Source of the DNA: CAVWDU01 sp963840725
GTDB taxonomy: Bacteria; Pseudomonadota; Gammaproteobacteria; Pseudomonadales; Halieaceae
NCBI GenBank assembly: GCA_963840725.1
Contig: CAWIZY010000004.1
Span: 186,001-250,000 of the forward strand
DNA: 64,000 bases
Direction of reading: 5' to 3'
Positions 54,611 to 63,977 of this stretch are shown piece by piece. How positions within the stretch are numbered: the stretch's first letter is position 1; each line of letters opens with the position of its first letter. The notes below the pieces were generated by a model. It saw nothing but the letters and a program-made list of their open reading frames with translations. It searched no databases and was not told where the DNA came from. The position numbers and the translations under genes are program-made.

Positions 54611-55675
54611 ATGTCATTACAGCGAATTTACTCACTTTGTTTTCTGTTGGCGCTATCAATGGTTTTCAGCACCGCATTGTATGGCCAGGATACTCTGGAG
54701 AACTACATTCTGGAATACCCTAACCAGCAGCAGACACTGATGATGAACAAGTGGCTGGAGAAGAATGAAAAAGGCACCTTCCGGTTTACCGGATTAGTCG
54801 ATCCAACGGACGATACCGTTATCACGCCCCAGGCGACCGTTGACTATGGCTACAACTGGTTCAGCGTGTCCGATGCACCCGCTATCGTTCGTACGCCGAC
54901 CTACGATAAGTTCTTTTCGGTATCGGTCTTTGATATGAAGCACAATGTACCTCTGGTGGTTGTGAACCCGGAGAAACCGATAGTTGTTATGCGGCCTGAT
55001 CAGCAGGTCCCGGAGGGTGACTTTCACGTCGTGAAGCTTGAGACCGACCAGGGTTTGATTTTTACCCGCATGTTGGTGGTCGACAACATGGATGAGGTAC
55101 GCAACCTCAGCAAGTCGATTACCATGGAGGGAGGCAAAGGGGATATGCGACGCGATGTCCAACGTTTTTCGCCAGCCGTGGAAAAACACGCTTTGCATAC
55201 TATCCAGGCGGTACTGAACAGTCCGATAGGTCCCAATCCCGATCTGTCATTTGGCAAGGTGTCTGGCGACGTTGGGATGTTATCGTTGGCTGCAGGTGTT
55301 TTTCAGGGTCAGCTCGGGACACCGTCAGACACAGTTCGCTACGGCATCGCCTTTGCCGACTCCGAGGGGCAGCCGCTCAAAGGGAAGGATACCTATCTCG
55401 TCACCGTACCCGCCAACATCATTCAACACGGCGGCTACTATTCTGTCACCGCCTATGGTGCAGACGATAAGCTATTAATTCCGAACGATAAGAAGGTTTA
55501 TGATCGGACAACATACAGTTCAGAACCCAACGAGGACGGCACTTATACGCTCACTTTGAGCCCCAGCGGTGCGGGCAAGAACGGTATTCCCACAGGCAAG
55601 CCGTTCTATCTTATTCTGCGAGCCTATGTTCCCGTTGCGGGGGCCAATATGAACCTTCTGATTGAAAAGCAGTAG
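54611..55675 (+). CDS. DUF1254/DUF1214-type exported protein (short form)
   Basis: The 354-residue protein starts at 54611 (MSLQRIYSLCFLLALSMVF), with a signal peptide ending YGQ. Family features include NWFSVSDAPAIVRTPTYDK, FSVSVFDMKHNVPLVVVN, VRYGIAFADSEGQPL, DTYLVTVPANIIQHGGYYS and FYLILRAYVPV. It lies in the same direction as the preceding DUF1254 gene and is probably co-transcribed. With 38608-39661 this makes three family members in the window, each near a DUF3604 gene, which suggests the two families work together. Confidence 0.8.
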   Translation: MSLQRIYSLCFLLALSMVFSTALYGQDTLENYILEYPNQQQTLMMNKWLEKNEKGTFRFTGLVDPTDDTVITPQATVDYGYNWFSVSDAPAIVRTPTYDKFFSVSVFDMKHNVPLVVVNPEKPIVVMRPDQQVPEGDFHVVKLETDQGLIFTRMLVVDNMDEVRNLSKSITMEGGKGDMRRDVQRFSPAVEKHALHTIQAVLNSPIGPNPDLSFGKVSGDVGMLSLAAGVFQGQLGTPSDTVRYGIAFADSEGQPLKGKDTYLVTVPANIIQHGGYYSVTAYGADDKLLIPNDKKVYDRTTYSSEPNEDGTYTLTLSPSGAGKNGIPTGKPFYLILRAYVPVAGANMNLLIEKQ

Positions 55676-56020
55676 CTATGCCCGCAGCTGATGACACCTC
55701 TACCTAAAGTGCGCTAGCCAAACTCCAGCCGACCCTGATGGCTGAGCTTTCTGTGCGAAACCACGCAGAGCCCCACAGGCCGCGCGCGCCTGCTGCCATC
55801 GCGTTCAGCCACTGCGGCAGCGCTCGCGTGTCGCCCTTAACCGAAACCGAAACCGAAACCGAAACCGAAACCGAAAATATGGAGTACCTTGTTCAGCTTC
55901 TGCGTGTTTCGACCTGTTAACAGACGATGGACAGAGCACAGTCGTCAGGGTGGCGCCAGCGGCGAGACCGTGATTGCTGATAGCCGCTGGCTCCGTCACG
56001 CTATTGTATCTGCCGGTTTC
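55676..56020. other. Intergenic region with hexamer repeat
   Basis: This spacer lies between convergent genes. Apart from the (CCGAAA)6 tract at 55841-55876 I see nothing. Confidence 0.3.
55841..55876 (+). repeat. Tandem hexanucleotide (CCGAAA)x6
   Basis: Six perfect copies of CCGAAA. Frames across it give TETETE or PKPKPK-type peptides but no gene. Such tracts change length by slippage. Confidence 0.8.
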
Positions 56021-56836
56021 TCAATCGACCGTGCCCCGCACTTCGCGTGCGGCGATTTCCTGTACCGGCCGGAAATTGTTGCCGAGGATCGTGCGGAAGG
56101 CTTCGTGCTGTTCCTTGGAAATAGACACGAGATCCTTGAGCACTACCCAGGTCACGACCTCACTACAGGGGGGCGTAGTCAGCGAGCCGGAATAGGTGTA
56201 GTAGCTATCAAGATTGGCAAAGGCATTGCCTACGTCAATCATGGCGTTCGTTGCGGTAGCGTCCCCGTTCTTGACCGGAAGACCCGCATCGATCAGCTCT
56301 TGAATGAACGCATTATCTGGATCGCTACCACTGATACGCCACAATTGCGCGAGAACCAGATCGGTGCCACCGGGCTCGGCAAATACGCCGTGCATTTCCA
56401 TTTTCTTATTCCTGTTTTTGATCGTGTGCTCCGACAGGGTGTGGAAGTGAAATTGCGTAAGTTCGTAGGTGATGCCATTGAACACAATAGATGTACCAGT
56501 ATCCTCGTACTTTTGCTCAATGGTATGACCATTGTTAAACATGTCGATGGTAGTGGGAAAGGTGACGAGTTCCAGTTCGCCCAGGCTGTCATCGGGGACT
56601 ACTCTGCCCGTTCTGATATTAATTGGAGATTGGGCGGGACTGGCGCCGTCGACTCCCTCCCCCGAGCAGGCCGCCCAATCGCCACTGAGTTCCTGCCAGT
56701 GGTTAGGTCCGTTATCCCCGTTATAGGAAAATTCCTGGGCATTGACCCCTGCGCCGGCTAGCAGCAACGGCAGAGCGGTGACAGCTATTCTTCGGGCTGA
56801 AGTACGCAGGTTCTTCACGTTTGTAGTTATTAACAT
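56021..56836 (-). CDS. Alpha-class carbonic anhydrase, exported
   Basis: The 271-residue protein has a signal peptide ending VNAQE. Alpha-CA landmarks: NHWQELSGDWAACSGEG, AQSPINI, zinc ligands His130 and His132 in TQFHFHTLSEH, His149 in MEMHGVF, and SGSLTTPPCSEVVTWVV. The Cys residues at 57 and in TPPCSE fit the usual disulfide. It interconverts CO2 and bicarbonate in the periplasm. GGAGG precedes the ATG at 56836. All catalytic residues are present. Confidence 0.93.
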   Translation of the reverse strand: MLITTNVKNLRTSARRIAVTALPLLLAGAGVNAQEFSYNGDNGPNHWQELSGDWAACSGEGVDGASPAQSPINIRTGRVVPDDSLGELELVTFPTTIDMFNNGHTIEQKYEDTGTSIVFNGITYELTQFHFHTLSEHTIKNRNKKMEMHGVFAEPGGTDLVLAQLWRISGSDPDNAFIQELIDAGLPVKNGDATATNAMIDVGNAFANLDSYYTYSGSLTTPPCSEVVTWVVLKDLVSISKEQHEAFRTILGNNFRPVQEIAAREVRGTVD

Positions 56837-57109
56837 TGATTCATCCTCCGGAAGGCATTGTTTTGGTATCCGGGCTGAGACAGCACGGATTAATGTGCAG
56901 ACTCAAGCTAAAGGACTACAGCAGGGCTGCGCACTATCAGTATATGGACGTGTGGCGTGGGGGCTTGCCATTTCGCGACAGATCATAGGCATTTTTAAAA
57001 TGACTCACCACGTCAATCTGCAAATCTTTCCGAGTGGCCATAGCCCGGATAAATCGGTGCCGCACCATAGTTAAACCACACCGATGCAAGCGCTCTCTGT
57101 TGCTTGTCA
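56837..57109. other. Intergenic, nothing recognised
   Basis: The upstream region of the carbonic anhydrase; no gene or repeat was seen. Confidence 0.3.
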
Positions 57110-57297
57110 CTGCTGGTGAGATGGCATCAGCACCAAACGGTCGCCGGTCATCTGCTGGGCGCGCATTGCACTGGCATCAACCCGGCGGCCGAACCCCGCA
57201 CTGCCGGTCGGTTCGATCGGGAGAGCTTTGTGGTCGGGAATGTGGGTACGTATTTACACTGGATGGTGGTATTGCCGTGGGCATAATCAACCGCTGA
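57110..57297 (+). pseudogene. C-terminal remnant of a metallo-beta-lactamase-fold hydrolase (tentative)
   Basis: The frame reads VAGHLLGAHCTGINPAAEP, then ESFVVGNVGT. A shifted frame gives VFTLDGGIAVGIINR and a stop. The GHCTG-type segment and VGT/FTL...GI ending recall the C-terminus of certain MBL-fold hydrolases. The rest is absent. It overlaps the tail of the oppositely oriented methyltransferase. Confidence 0.3.
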
Positions 57298-58504
57298 CTG
57301 ACAGCGCCGAGGACTGCCCGCGCAGTCCCTGGATGATGATATTGCGCGGCGTCAGGTGGCGATCGCAGAACTCACCCAGCGTTACGTCATAGCCATGCTC
57401 CTGCAGATACAAAGCCCGGTCAAAGGCCAACCAGAGTTCTAGTGGCCTTTGGAAGACCTGTTGCACCAGTTCCATTTGCCGATTTGCAGAGAGTCGAGCT
57501 TCGCCCTGTGTCAGATAATCGTCCAGTGTCGCGGGGTCGGCATCCGGCAGGCCTTTGCGTTGGGTCGCCCACTGGATGAAGTCGCCAAAACCACCGCGCA
57601 GTATTTGTCGGGGAATGGAGGGCAATGGCAGGTAGGTGTTCTGCTTTCGCAGGTCGCGCTGCAGGCAGTCAAAGGCCAGCCGCCAGCGCAGTTCCAGTGA
57701 CCGCAGTCGGCCGTCCCTGGCGCTGGCGGTGACGGTCTCCCGCAGTGGAATGTGCAGGTCCGGTTTGCCCAGCCGCAGCCTGCTTAGGGCGGCTGCGGCA
57801 GACAGAGGCCTGTAGACGGCTTCGGATATAAGGTAGTAACAACAGGGAGCGACTGACACCCCTCGGATATTGCAGGCCACAGCCTGCTGCAGCAATCCGG
57901 TATGCAAATCGCCACAAGCGTGCAGCGCGACGCAGTGGCTCTCTGCCCGTAGCAATCCTTCCAGAGAGTCTGTGAGCACATCGCAGGCGTGGAAGCTCAT
58001 CTCGACACCCGCTCGCGCGGCGAGTGCTTCGCCGCTGCGACAAAGACCCGGCTCGCGTTCCAGGCTGTGCACCGTTCGGGCCCCGCTGGCTGCCAGGACG
58101 CGGCCCAGATGACCCTTGCCACTACACCATTCCACAATCGACTGAGCCGGCGGCACCAGGCCGGCAAAAGCCACGACCTGACCCCACTTGCGGCGGCCGA
58201 CGCCATGATCCAGTTGCCGGTCGTGTGCGCGTGTGTGGCCCTGCAATCGGGGCAGCCGACACAGGGTCTCCAATTCGTCTACTATCGGCAGCCAGGGCTT
58301 CAAAAACTGTCGTCGGTTATCGCTATCGCGGGTCAGCTGTGTCAGCTCATCCGGCGTTAGAGCATTCAGAGCCGCATGGAGCGAGGGCGCGCAGGTACGC
58401 CACCGGCTGTGGATAGTGTGGAAGGGCTGGAATTGCCACCACTGCTGATAGTCAGTGATCAGTGTGTCCAGACGTCGAAATGTAGCGGCCAGGGTGAGTG
58501 TCAT
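57287..58504 (-). CDS. Methyltransferase-domain protein (Methyltransf_32 type)
   Basis: The 405-residue protein starts at 58504 (MTLTLAATFRR); longer upstream starts run through non-coding sequence. The N-terminal ~125 residues are helical. The SAM fold follows: SIVEWCSGKGHLGRVLAASG (motif I), VHSLEREPGLCRSGEALA, CVALHACGDLHTGLLQQA, VSVAPCCYYLI. The C-terminus is a long helical tail. The HACGDLH and PCCYY segments are typical of the family with this domain (relatives of GSTCD-like and rRNA/tRNA methyltransferases). Target unknown. Confidence 0.78.
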   Translation of the reverse strand: MTLTLAATFRRLDTLITDYQQWWQFQPFHTIHSRWRTCAPSLHAALNALTPDELTQLTRDSDNRRQFLKPWLPIVDELETLCRLPRLQGHTRAHDRQLDHGVGRRKWGQVVAFAGLVPPAQSIVEWCSGKGHLGRVLAASGARTVHSLEREPGLCRSGEALAARAGVEMSFHACDVLTDSLEGLLRAESHCVALHACGDLHTGLLQQAVACNIRGVSVAPCCYYLISEAVYRPLSAAAALSRLRLGKPDLHIPLRETVTASARDGRLRSLELRWRLAFDCLQRDLRKQNTYLPLPSIPRQILRGGFGDFIQWATQRKGLPDADPATLDDYLTQGEARLSANRQMELVQQVFQRPLELWLAFDRALYLQEHGYDVTLGEFCDRHLTPRNIIIQGLRGQSSALSVSG

Positions 58505-58593
58505 CGCCCCGCAGTGTACCGCAGTTGCGTGGCAATCGTGATCAGCTTGGCCGCGAGGCCACCGCTGATGGAGCGCCCCGTGATACCCCTCGC

Positions 58594-58998
58594 TTAGCTC
58601 GCGTGGCCAACAGCGAGTATCTGATACAGGATACACAACTGCGCCAACCATGAGCCAGCAAACGTCAGCGTCCGGCCAAAGGGAATATTGGCCACGTAGA
58701 CGATGAAATGCGCCACGCGAAACCAGAAATACGCTATTGCAGCAGACGCAGTGGCATCGTTTGAAGTATTGGTCAGGTGTGCAACAACGATGAGGGCAGC
58801 AAAGGGCACCAGGTTTTCTATGGCGTTGATATGTGCTTTCTTTGCTCTGGCCGCCCAATCCGGCAGCGGCGTCGCGTCGGCCTTGTAGGTCAGCGCCGGT
58901 AACAGGCCGACGTTAACAATATGCGCCAGGATGTAGGGAAGCCACATCAGCAGTGTCAGCGCAGTCACCCATGTGAGCATTTGCAGTTCGATTGTCAT
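58594..58998 (-). CDS. MAPEG-family membrane protein
   Basis: The 134-residue protein has four hydrophobic helices (about 8-28, 60-78, 85-105, 110-130) and MAPEG landmarks: ARAKKAHINAIENLVPFAAL with the Glu-Asn pair, then YFWFRVAHFIVYVANIPFGR. MAPEG proteins include microsomal glutathione transferases and eicosanoid-type enzymes; bacterial ones are often uncharacterised. Inner membrane. Confidence 0.87.
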   Translation of the reverse strand: MTIELQMLTWVTALTLLMWLPYILAHIVNVGLLPALTYKADATPLPDWAARAKKAHINAIENLVPFAALIVVAHLTNTSNDATASAAIAYFWFRVAHFIVYVANIPFGRTLTFAGSWLAQLCILYQILAVGHAS

Positions 58999-59299
58999 TG
59001 CTTTAATTCCAATGTGTGATTGAAGTTATGTGACCATAGACTAACACCGCCGGCGATAACGCACATCCATGCTAGCAAAGGTGCTAGAGAGCAAAGGGCG
59101 CGATTGCGAGGCCCAGATCTGCCAGCGTAGCGCTCTCGCGGGCCACTCAAGCGACCCACTCTGGCGCACAGCCTCGCCGGCCTTGACCCACAGCGGTGGA
59201 TGTTTGCAGAGCGATATGGCACCTCCCCTGGACCGCTTCCTACTGTCGACCCGACGATTGTTCTAGCTGATTAGATGGGGATTGGCAATCCCAGTCGGG
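58999..59299. other. Intergenic, nothing recognised
   Basis: No gene was seen. Repeats begin at 59300. Confidence 0.3.
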
Positions 59300-59480
59300 T
59301 CGAATGATGGGTGTCCTCGATTGCCCCTCTCGATTGCCCATCCCAGTCGATCCCAACGATGGGTGTCCTCAATTGCCCCTCACTTTGCCCCCTCAAAGTA
59401 GTGGGTGTCCTTAATCGCCTCTCAATCGCCCTATGGGTGTCCTTAATCGTCCTTAATCACCCTTAATCGCCCCTCAATCT
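59300..59480 (+). repeat. GGGTGTCC repeat array with AATCGCCC spacers
   Basis: GGGTGTCC occurs at 59309, 59361, 59403 and 59435, always preceded by ATG or GTG and followed by TC(A/G)ATTGCC or TTAATCGCC. The last part decays into CCTTAATCNCC-type units. All copies are in the same orientation. It lies upstream of the RND efflux pair, about 200 bases from its start. Confidence 0.78.
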
Positions 59481-59677
59481 CCCAAATTGCCTGCAATTGC
59501 CACCAACCCACCACGTAGAACCGTTAGACGCTGGCCGGCGATCGCAACGCTAAGGCACACCAAAAGAATAATTCGCACACATCCGATATGAAGCACTTGA
59601 CGTAGATGTAATAGATAGTAACATTAATGTTAATTGCTTTCACATTGCCGCCGGCAGCCGCCGACAGGGAGACGACG

Positions 59678-60826
59678 ATGCAGTCTGGAACAGAACAGGT
59701 CAGAGTGGGCGCCTTGCGCCGGCGATCAACGACCCGTGGCACAGTTGCTGCCGTGGCTCTGGCGGTGCTGGCGACCGCGGCGCTCACCGGCTTACTGCAT
59801 GCCCGCGCGGCAGCGGTCGAAACGGCATCCAGTCGCCAGCCACTGTCGGTGGTGACTGGCACCTTTGAGCTACAGCAGGGCTATCGCCGGGACATCTCCT
59901 TCCTCGGCCTCGTGCGCGCCGGGCGCACCTCCAACCTCGGCTTCGAGGTGCCCGGCACTCTGTCCAACCTCGCGGTGGGTGAAGGTAGTCCCGTCACTGC
60001 GGGCCAGGTGCTTGCCACCCTCGACACTGCCCAGTTGGAAGCGCGCCGCGCCGCGGTGGAGGCGAACCTGGACCAGGTTGCGGCAGAACTGGAACTGGCA
60101 AGGCTCAAGGCCCGGCGCCAGCGCAACCTGCAGAAATCAGGTGCGGTATCCAAAGAATCATTCGACGAAACGCGCTTGCGCGCGCGGGCTCTGGAAGCTC
60201 AGTTGGCCAGCGTTGAGGCACAGCTGCGCGGCATCGACGTAGACCTCGAAAAATCCGTGCTGCGTGCACCCTACGACGGGCTGGTCGCAGAGCGCCGGGT
60301 AGAGACCGGGGCAGTAATCAATCCTGGAAACCCGGTCCTGCGGCTGGTGGCCAGTGGCGCCCGCGAGGCCCACATTGGTATCGCTGCAGAGCAAACCGCC
60401 CTGCTGCAACCCGGAACAAGCTACACGCTCACATTGCGGGGCCAGTCCGTCCCCGCAAACCTGCGCTCGATACGTCCGGATATTGATCCCCTCACCCTCA
60501 CCGCTACCGCCGTGTTTGAACTACCCGCGACGGCCGGCGGCATGGACGGCGAGCCGGTGACCTTGTCCCTGAGCGAGGAGGTGACAATGGTGGGCGGCTG
60601 GCTGCCGGTATCCGCGCTACTGGAAGGTGAACGCGGCTTGTGGAATGTCCTGCGGGTGGTCGATTCAGACAGGGGTACGGTAACTGCCCGCGAAGCGGTG
60701 GAAGTACTGGATGTCCGCGGTGACCGCGCCTACGTGCGTGGCAGCCTGGGGGACCACCAGCGCTTCATCGCCGACGGCGTGCACCGCATAGCGCCCGGCA
60801 CCCCCGTGGTGCTGGAGGAAGCCTGA
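59678..60826 (+). CDS. RND efflux periplasmic adaptor (MFP)
   Basis: The 382-residue protein starts at 59678 (MQSGTEQVRVG, AGGGAGA upstream). It has one N-terminal hydrophobic anchor (VAAVALAVLATAALTGLL). The lipoyl halves are LGFEVPGTLSNLAVGEGSPV and LRAPYDGLVAERRVETG, separated by an alpha hairpin (about 120-190) rich in Ala, Arg and Glu. Beta-barrel and membrane-proximal domains follow. It bridges the inner-membrane RND pump to an outer-membrane TolC-type channel, not encoded here. Its stop lies one base before the pump start, so the genes are coupled. Confidence 0.92.
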   Translation: MQSGTEQVRVGALRRRSTTRGTVAAVALAVLATAALTGLLHARAAAVETASSRQPLSVVTGTFELQQGYRRDISFLGLVRAGRTSNLGFEVPGTLSNLAVGEGSPVTAGQVLATLDTAQLEARRAAVEANLDQVAAELELARLKARRQRNLQKSGAVSKESFDETRLRARALEAQLASVEAQLRGIDVDLEKSVLRAPYDGLVAERRVETGAVINPGNPVLRLVASGAREAHIGIAAEQTALLQPGTSYTLTLRGQSVPANLRSIRPDIDPLTLTATAVFELPATAGGMDGEPVTLSLSEEVTMVGGWLPVSALLEGERGLWNVLRVVDSDRGTVTAREAVEVLDVRGDRAYVRGSLGDHQRFIADGVHRIAPGTPVVLEEA

Positions 60827-60827
60827 C

Positions 60828-63800
60828 ATGCTGGCGTCACTCCTATACAGAAACAGTCGCTACTTCACCCTGGTCGTCCTGGTTATCACCCTTGTGGGCA
60901 TCGCCAGTCTGCGCACCCTCGGGCGCCAGGAAGACCCCACCATCACCAACCTCCGGGCGACCGTTACCACGCTGTTTCCCGGCGCCAATCCGGCCCGTGT
61001 CGAGGCCCTGGTGACGCGCCCGCTGGAGGACGAAATCCGCGAGATCGCCGAGGTCACTGAGGTGGACTCCACTTCCAGCACCGGCGTGTCGATCCTGTCT
61101 ATCGAGGTCGACGAGACCATGAGCGATGCGGACATAGAACGCAGCTGGACTGAAATCCGCGACGCCATCAGCGATGCAACACGGGCATTCCCACCCGGCG
61201 TCTTGGCACCTGAATTCAATAACGAACGCACAACAGCCAACACCCGTATCGTCGCACTGCGCTCGGCCCCCGGCGCGGAGGTGCCGGTGGCCGTGGTGAA
61301 ACGGGTGGCTGAGGATTTCGCCGACCGCGCCCGCAATTTTCCCGGCACCCGTCTGGTACGCATGTACGGCGAACCCGAGGAAGAGGTCCGGGTGGAGATA
61401 GACGAGGCAGCCCTGATTGCACGCGGCCTGTCGATGCAGGAAGTAGCGGCCGCATTGCAGACGGCGGACGCCCGTCTCGCCTCGGGCCGGGCTCACGGTG
61501 CGACCAACGACCTGCTGATCGAGATCACGGGCGATTTCGCTTCGCTGGAGCGTATTCGCGGTGTCATAGTTCGCGCGGGTAGCGACGGACGAGCCGTCCG
61601 GGTGTCGGATATCGCCCGGGTGTACAAGGCCGAGGTCACGCCGCCCGCCAGCATCGCGCTGGTCGAGGCCGAGCGCGGCATTCTGTTAGGTATCGCCATG
61701 GAAGAGGGCCTGCAGGTCGACCGCTGGAGTCGCGACTTCGACGGCTTCATGGCTACCTACCGCGAAGCGGCACCGGCCAGTATCCTGATAGAAACCAGCT
61801 ACGACCAGAGCGGCTACACCGAAGCACGCCTGCAAGCAGTTACCGCCAACCTGCTGATGGGGGTGGCGCTTGTCATCCTCGTACTGCTGTTCACCCTGGG
61901 CTGGCGTGCCGCGCTGGTTGTCGCAGTGATCCTGCCCCTCTGCTCGCTATTGTCGATCACGGTCATGTTCTACATCGGCCTTCCCATCCACCAGATGTCG
62001 GTGACTGGACTGGTGGTCGCCCTCGGGCTGCTGGTCGACGGTTCAATTGTCATGACCGATGAAATCCGCAAACAGATCCTCCGTGGTGCTGCCCCCTTGG
62101 CCGCGATCGGAAACGCCGTTGGCCGCATGCGCATGCCGCTGTTCTCCTCCACGGCCACCACCGTTCTCACCTTCCTGCCCATGGTGATGCTGCCGGGACC
62201 GGCGGGAGACTTCGTGGGTTCCATTGCCAAGGCCGTTGTGGTGATGCTGGCCTCGTCGCTGTTGCTCGCCCTGGTGGTCACCCCCGTTCTGGCAGCCTGG
62301 CTGCTGCCCGCGGGCTTGCAGAAGGCGGATCGACACTGGTGGGACAATGGTATGGATTCAGGCTGGGCCGGGCGCTGGCTCGCCCGCGCCCTCGATCGGG
62401 CACTTCGCCACCCCTGGGGATCCATCTCTCTGGCGCTGGTTCTGCCCCTGTGCGGCTTCCTGGCCTTCCCCACCCTGACCGCCCAATTCTTTCCAGGCAC
62501 CGACCGTGATCAGCTCTATCTGCAGGTCAAACTGCCCGACGGCCGCTCCATTCAGGACACGCTGGCCACGGCGAAAAGGATGGACGTCCAGTTGCGTCGG
62601 CACGACCTGATTCGTCGGGTCGACTGGGTTATCGGCGAGAGCGCCCCGGGCTTCTACTACAACATGATGAGCGGCAAAGAAGGCGTACCCAGCTACGCGG
62701 AGGCGCTGGTGCTGACTCACGATGAAAACCTCACCGATGACCTGATCCGGCAACTCCAGCGCGAACTGGACCGCGATTTCCCCCAGGCGCGGACGGTGGT
62801 GCGAGGCATCGACCAGGGACCACCGGTGGCGGCTCCGCTGGAGATTGAGCTGTTCGGGCCCAACCTCGACGAACTGCGGCGCCTCGGTGATGCATTTCGC
62901 TTGCGCATGGAACAAGTCCCCACGGTCACTCACACGTCGACCAGCCTTGCCGCCGGCGCACCCAAACTGGTTTTCGACCTGGATGAGAACAAACTCAGGC
63001 TGGCCCGGTTGAACCTGGCAGACGTGTCCGGCGCCCTGGACAGCGCATTGCGGGGACGCACGGGCGGCGAGGTGCTGGAGGATACCGAGCGGTTGCCGGT
63101 GCGCGCCCGCCTCGCCGAGTCGGAGTGGGCCAGCGTAGACCAGATCGCCAGCATGCGCCTGCCGCTGCCTGGCAGTCAGAGTGACGGACGGCTGTCCGCA
63201 GTGGCGCTGAGTACACTCGGTGACTACGAACTGACTCCCGCGCGCAGCCCCATCAGCCGCAAAAACGGCGAGCGCATCAATACCGTACAGGCGTATGTAA
63301 CCCGGGGGGTCTTGCCACAGGAAGCACTTAAAGTGCTGCTTGCAGACCTGGAGGCCAATCCGGTAGCGCTGCCCCAGGGCTATCGCTACCAGATCGGTGG
63401 CGACGCCGACGAGCGCGCCAGCGTAGTGGAAAAATTGATGGCACCCTTTGGGCTGGTGCTGGCGCTGCTCATCGCCACCATCGTGGTCACCTTCAATTCA
63501 TGGCGACTCTCCGGCGTCGCCTTCCTGGTCTGCGTGTGCTCACTGGGCCTGAGCCTGCTGTCACTGGCGCTGTTCCGGTATCCCTTCGGCATTCAGGCAG
63601 TCATCGGCGTCATCGGCTCCGTCGGCGTTTCGATCAATGCCGCGATTATCATCATGACGGCGCTCCAGCTCGATGATAAAGCGATGCGCGGCAACCGCCG
63701 CGCGATGAGGGACGTGGTGATGGACTCCAGCCGACACATCGTCTCAACGACAATCACCACCTTCGGCGGGTTCCTGCCGCTGATCCTCGAGGGCAGCCAG

Positions 63801-63977
63801 TTCTGGCCTCCATTTGCCATGGCGATCGCCGGCGGCGTGCTGCTATCGACGATCGTTTCTTTCTTCCTGGTCCCCCCGATGTTCCTGCTGGCGACTCGTG
63901 ATAAGCTGGCGCCGGAGGACACTACGGTGCCGCTGCCGGCTCCGTCGGCCCAACCGCTGGAGCGGCTCGCGAGCTAG
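60828..63977 (+). CDS. RND efflux transporter permease (AcrB/HAE1-like)
   Basis: The 1049-residue protein has the 12-helix, two-large-loop RND plan: TM1 with FTLVVLVITLVGIASLRTL, first porter loop, TM2-6 from TANLLMGVALVILVLLFTLG, second loop from TLTAQFFPGTDRDQLYL, TM8-12 ending near SFFLVPPMFLLATRD. In TM4 the relay region reads GLLVDGSIVMTDE, keeping one of the two Asp that AcrB uses (Asp407-like) with Gly at the second. It should export hydrophobic compounds or metals using the proton gradient together with the upstream adaptor. The TAG stop lies inside an IS5-type CTAGGGCAC end, so the original C-terminus may have been longer. Confidence 0.92.
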   Translation: MLASLLYRNSRYFTLVVLVITLVGIASLRTLGRQEDPTITNLRATVTTLFPGANPARVEALVTRPLEDEIREIAEVTEVDSTSSTGVSILSIEVDETMSDADIERSWTEIRDAISDATRAFPPGVLAPEFNNERTTANTRIVALRSAPGAEVPVAVVKRVAEDFADRARNFPGTRLVRMYGEPEEEVRVEIDEAALIARGLSMQEVAAALQTADARLASGRAHGATNDLLIEITGDFASLERIRGVIVRAGSDGRAVRVSDIARVYKAEVTPPASIALVEAERGILLGIAMEEGLQVDRWSRDFDGFMATYREAAPASILIETSYDQSGYTEARLQAVTANLLMGVALVILVLLFTLGWRAALVVAVILPLCSLLSITVMFYIGLPIHQMSVTGLVVALGLLVDGSIVMTDEIRKQILRGAAPLAAIGNAVGRMRMPLFSSTATTVLTFLPMVMLPGPAGDFVGSIAKAVVVMLASSLLLALVVTPVLAAWLLPAGLQKADRHWWDNGMDSGWAGRWLARALDRALRHPWGSISLALVLPLCGFLAFPTLTAQFFPGTDRDQLYLQVKLPDGRSIQDTLATAKRMDVQLRRHDLIRRVDWVIGESAPGFYYNMMSGKEGVPSYAEALVLTHDENLTDDLIRQLQRELDRDFPQARTVVRGIDQGPPVAAPLEIELFGPNLDELRRLGDAFRLRMEQVPTVTHTSTSLAAGAPKLVFDLDENKLRLARLNLADVSGALDSALRGRTGGEVLEDTERLPVRARLAESEWASVDQIASMRLPLPGSQSDGRLSAVALSTLGDYELTPARSPISRKNGERINTVQAYVTRGVLPQEALKVLLADLEANPVALPQGYRYQIGGDADERASVVEKLMAPFGLVLALLIATIVVTFNSWRLSGVAFLVCVCSLGLSLLSLALFRYPFGIQAVIGVIGSVGVSINAAIIIMTALQLDDKAMRGNRRAMRDVVMDSSRHIVSTTITTFGGFLPLILEGSQFWPPFAMAIAGGVLLSTIVSFFLVPPMFLLATRDKLAPEDTTVPLPAPSAQPLERLAS

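Noticed and set aside
59309..59442. GGGTGTCC array considered as a CRISPR or a minisatellite gene
   Set aside because: Eight-base cores with uneven spacing, no coding frame and no cas genes.
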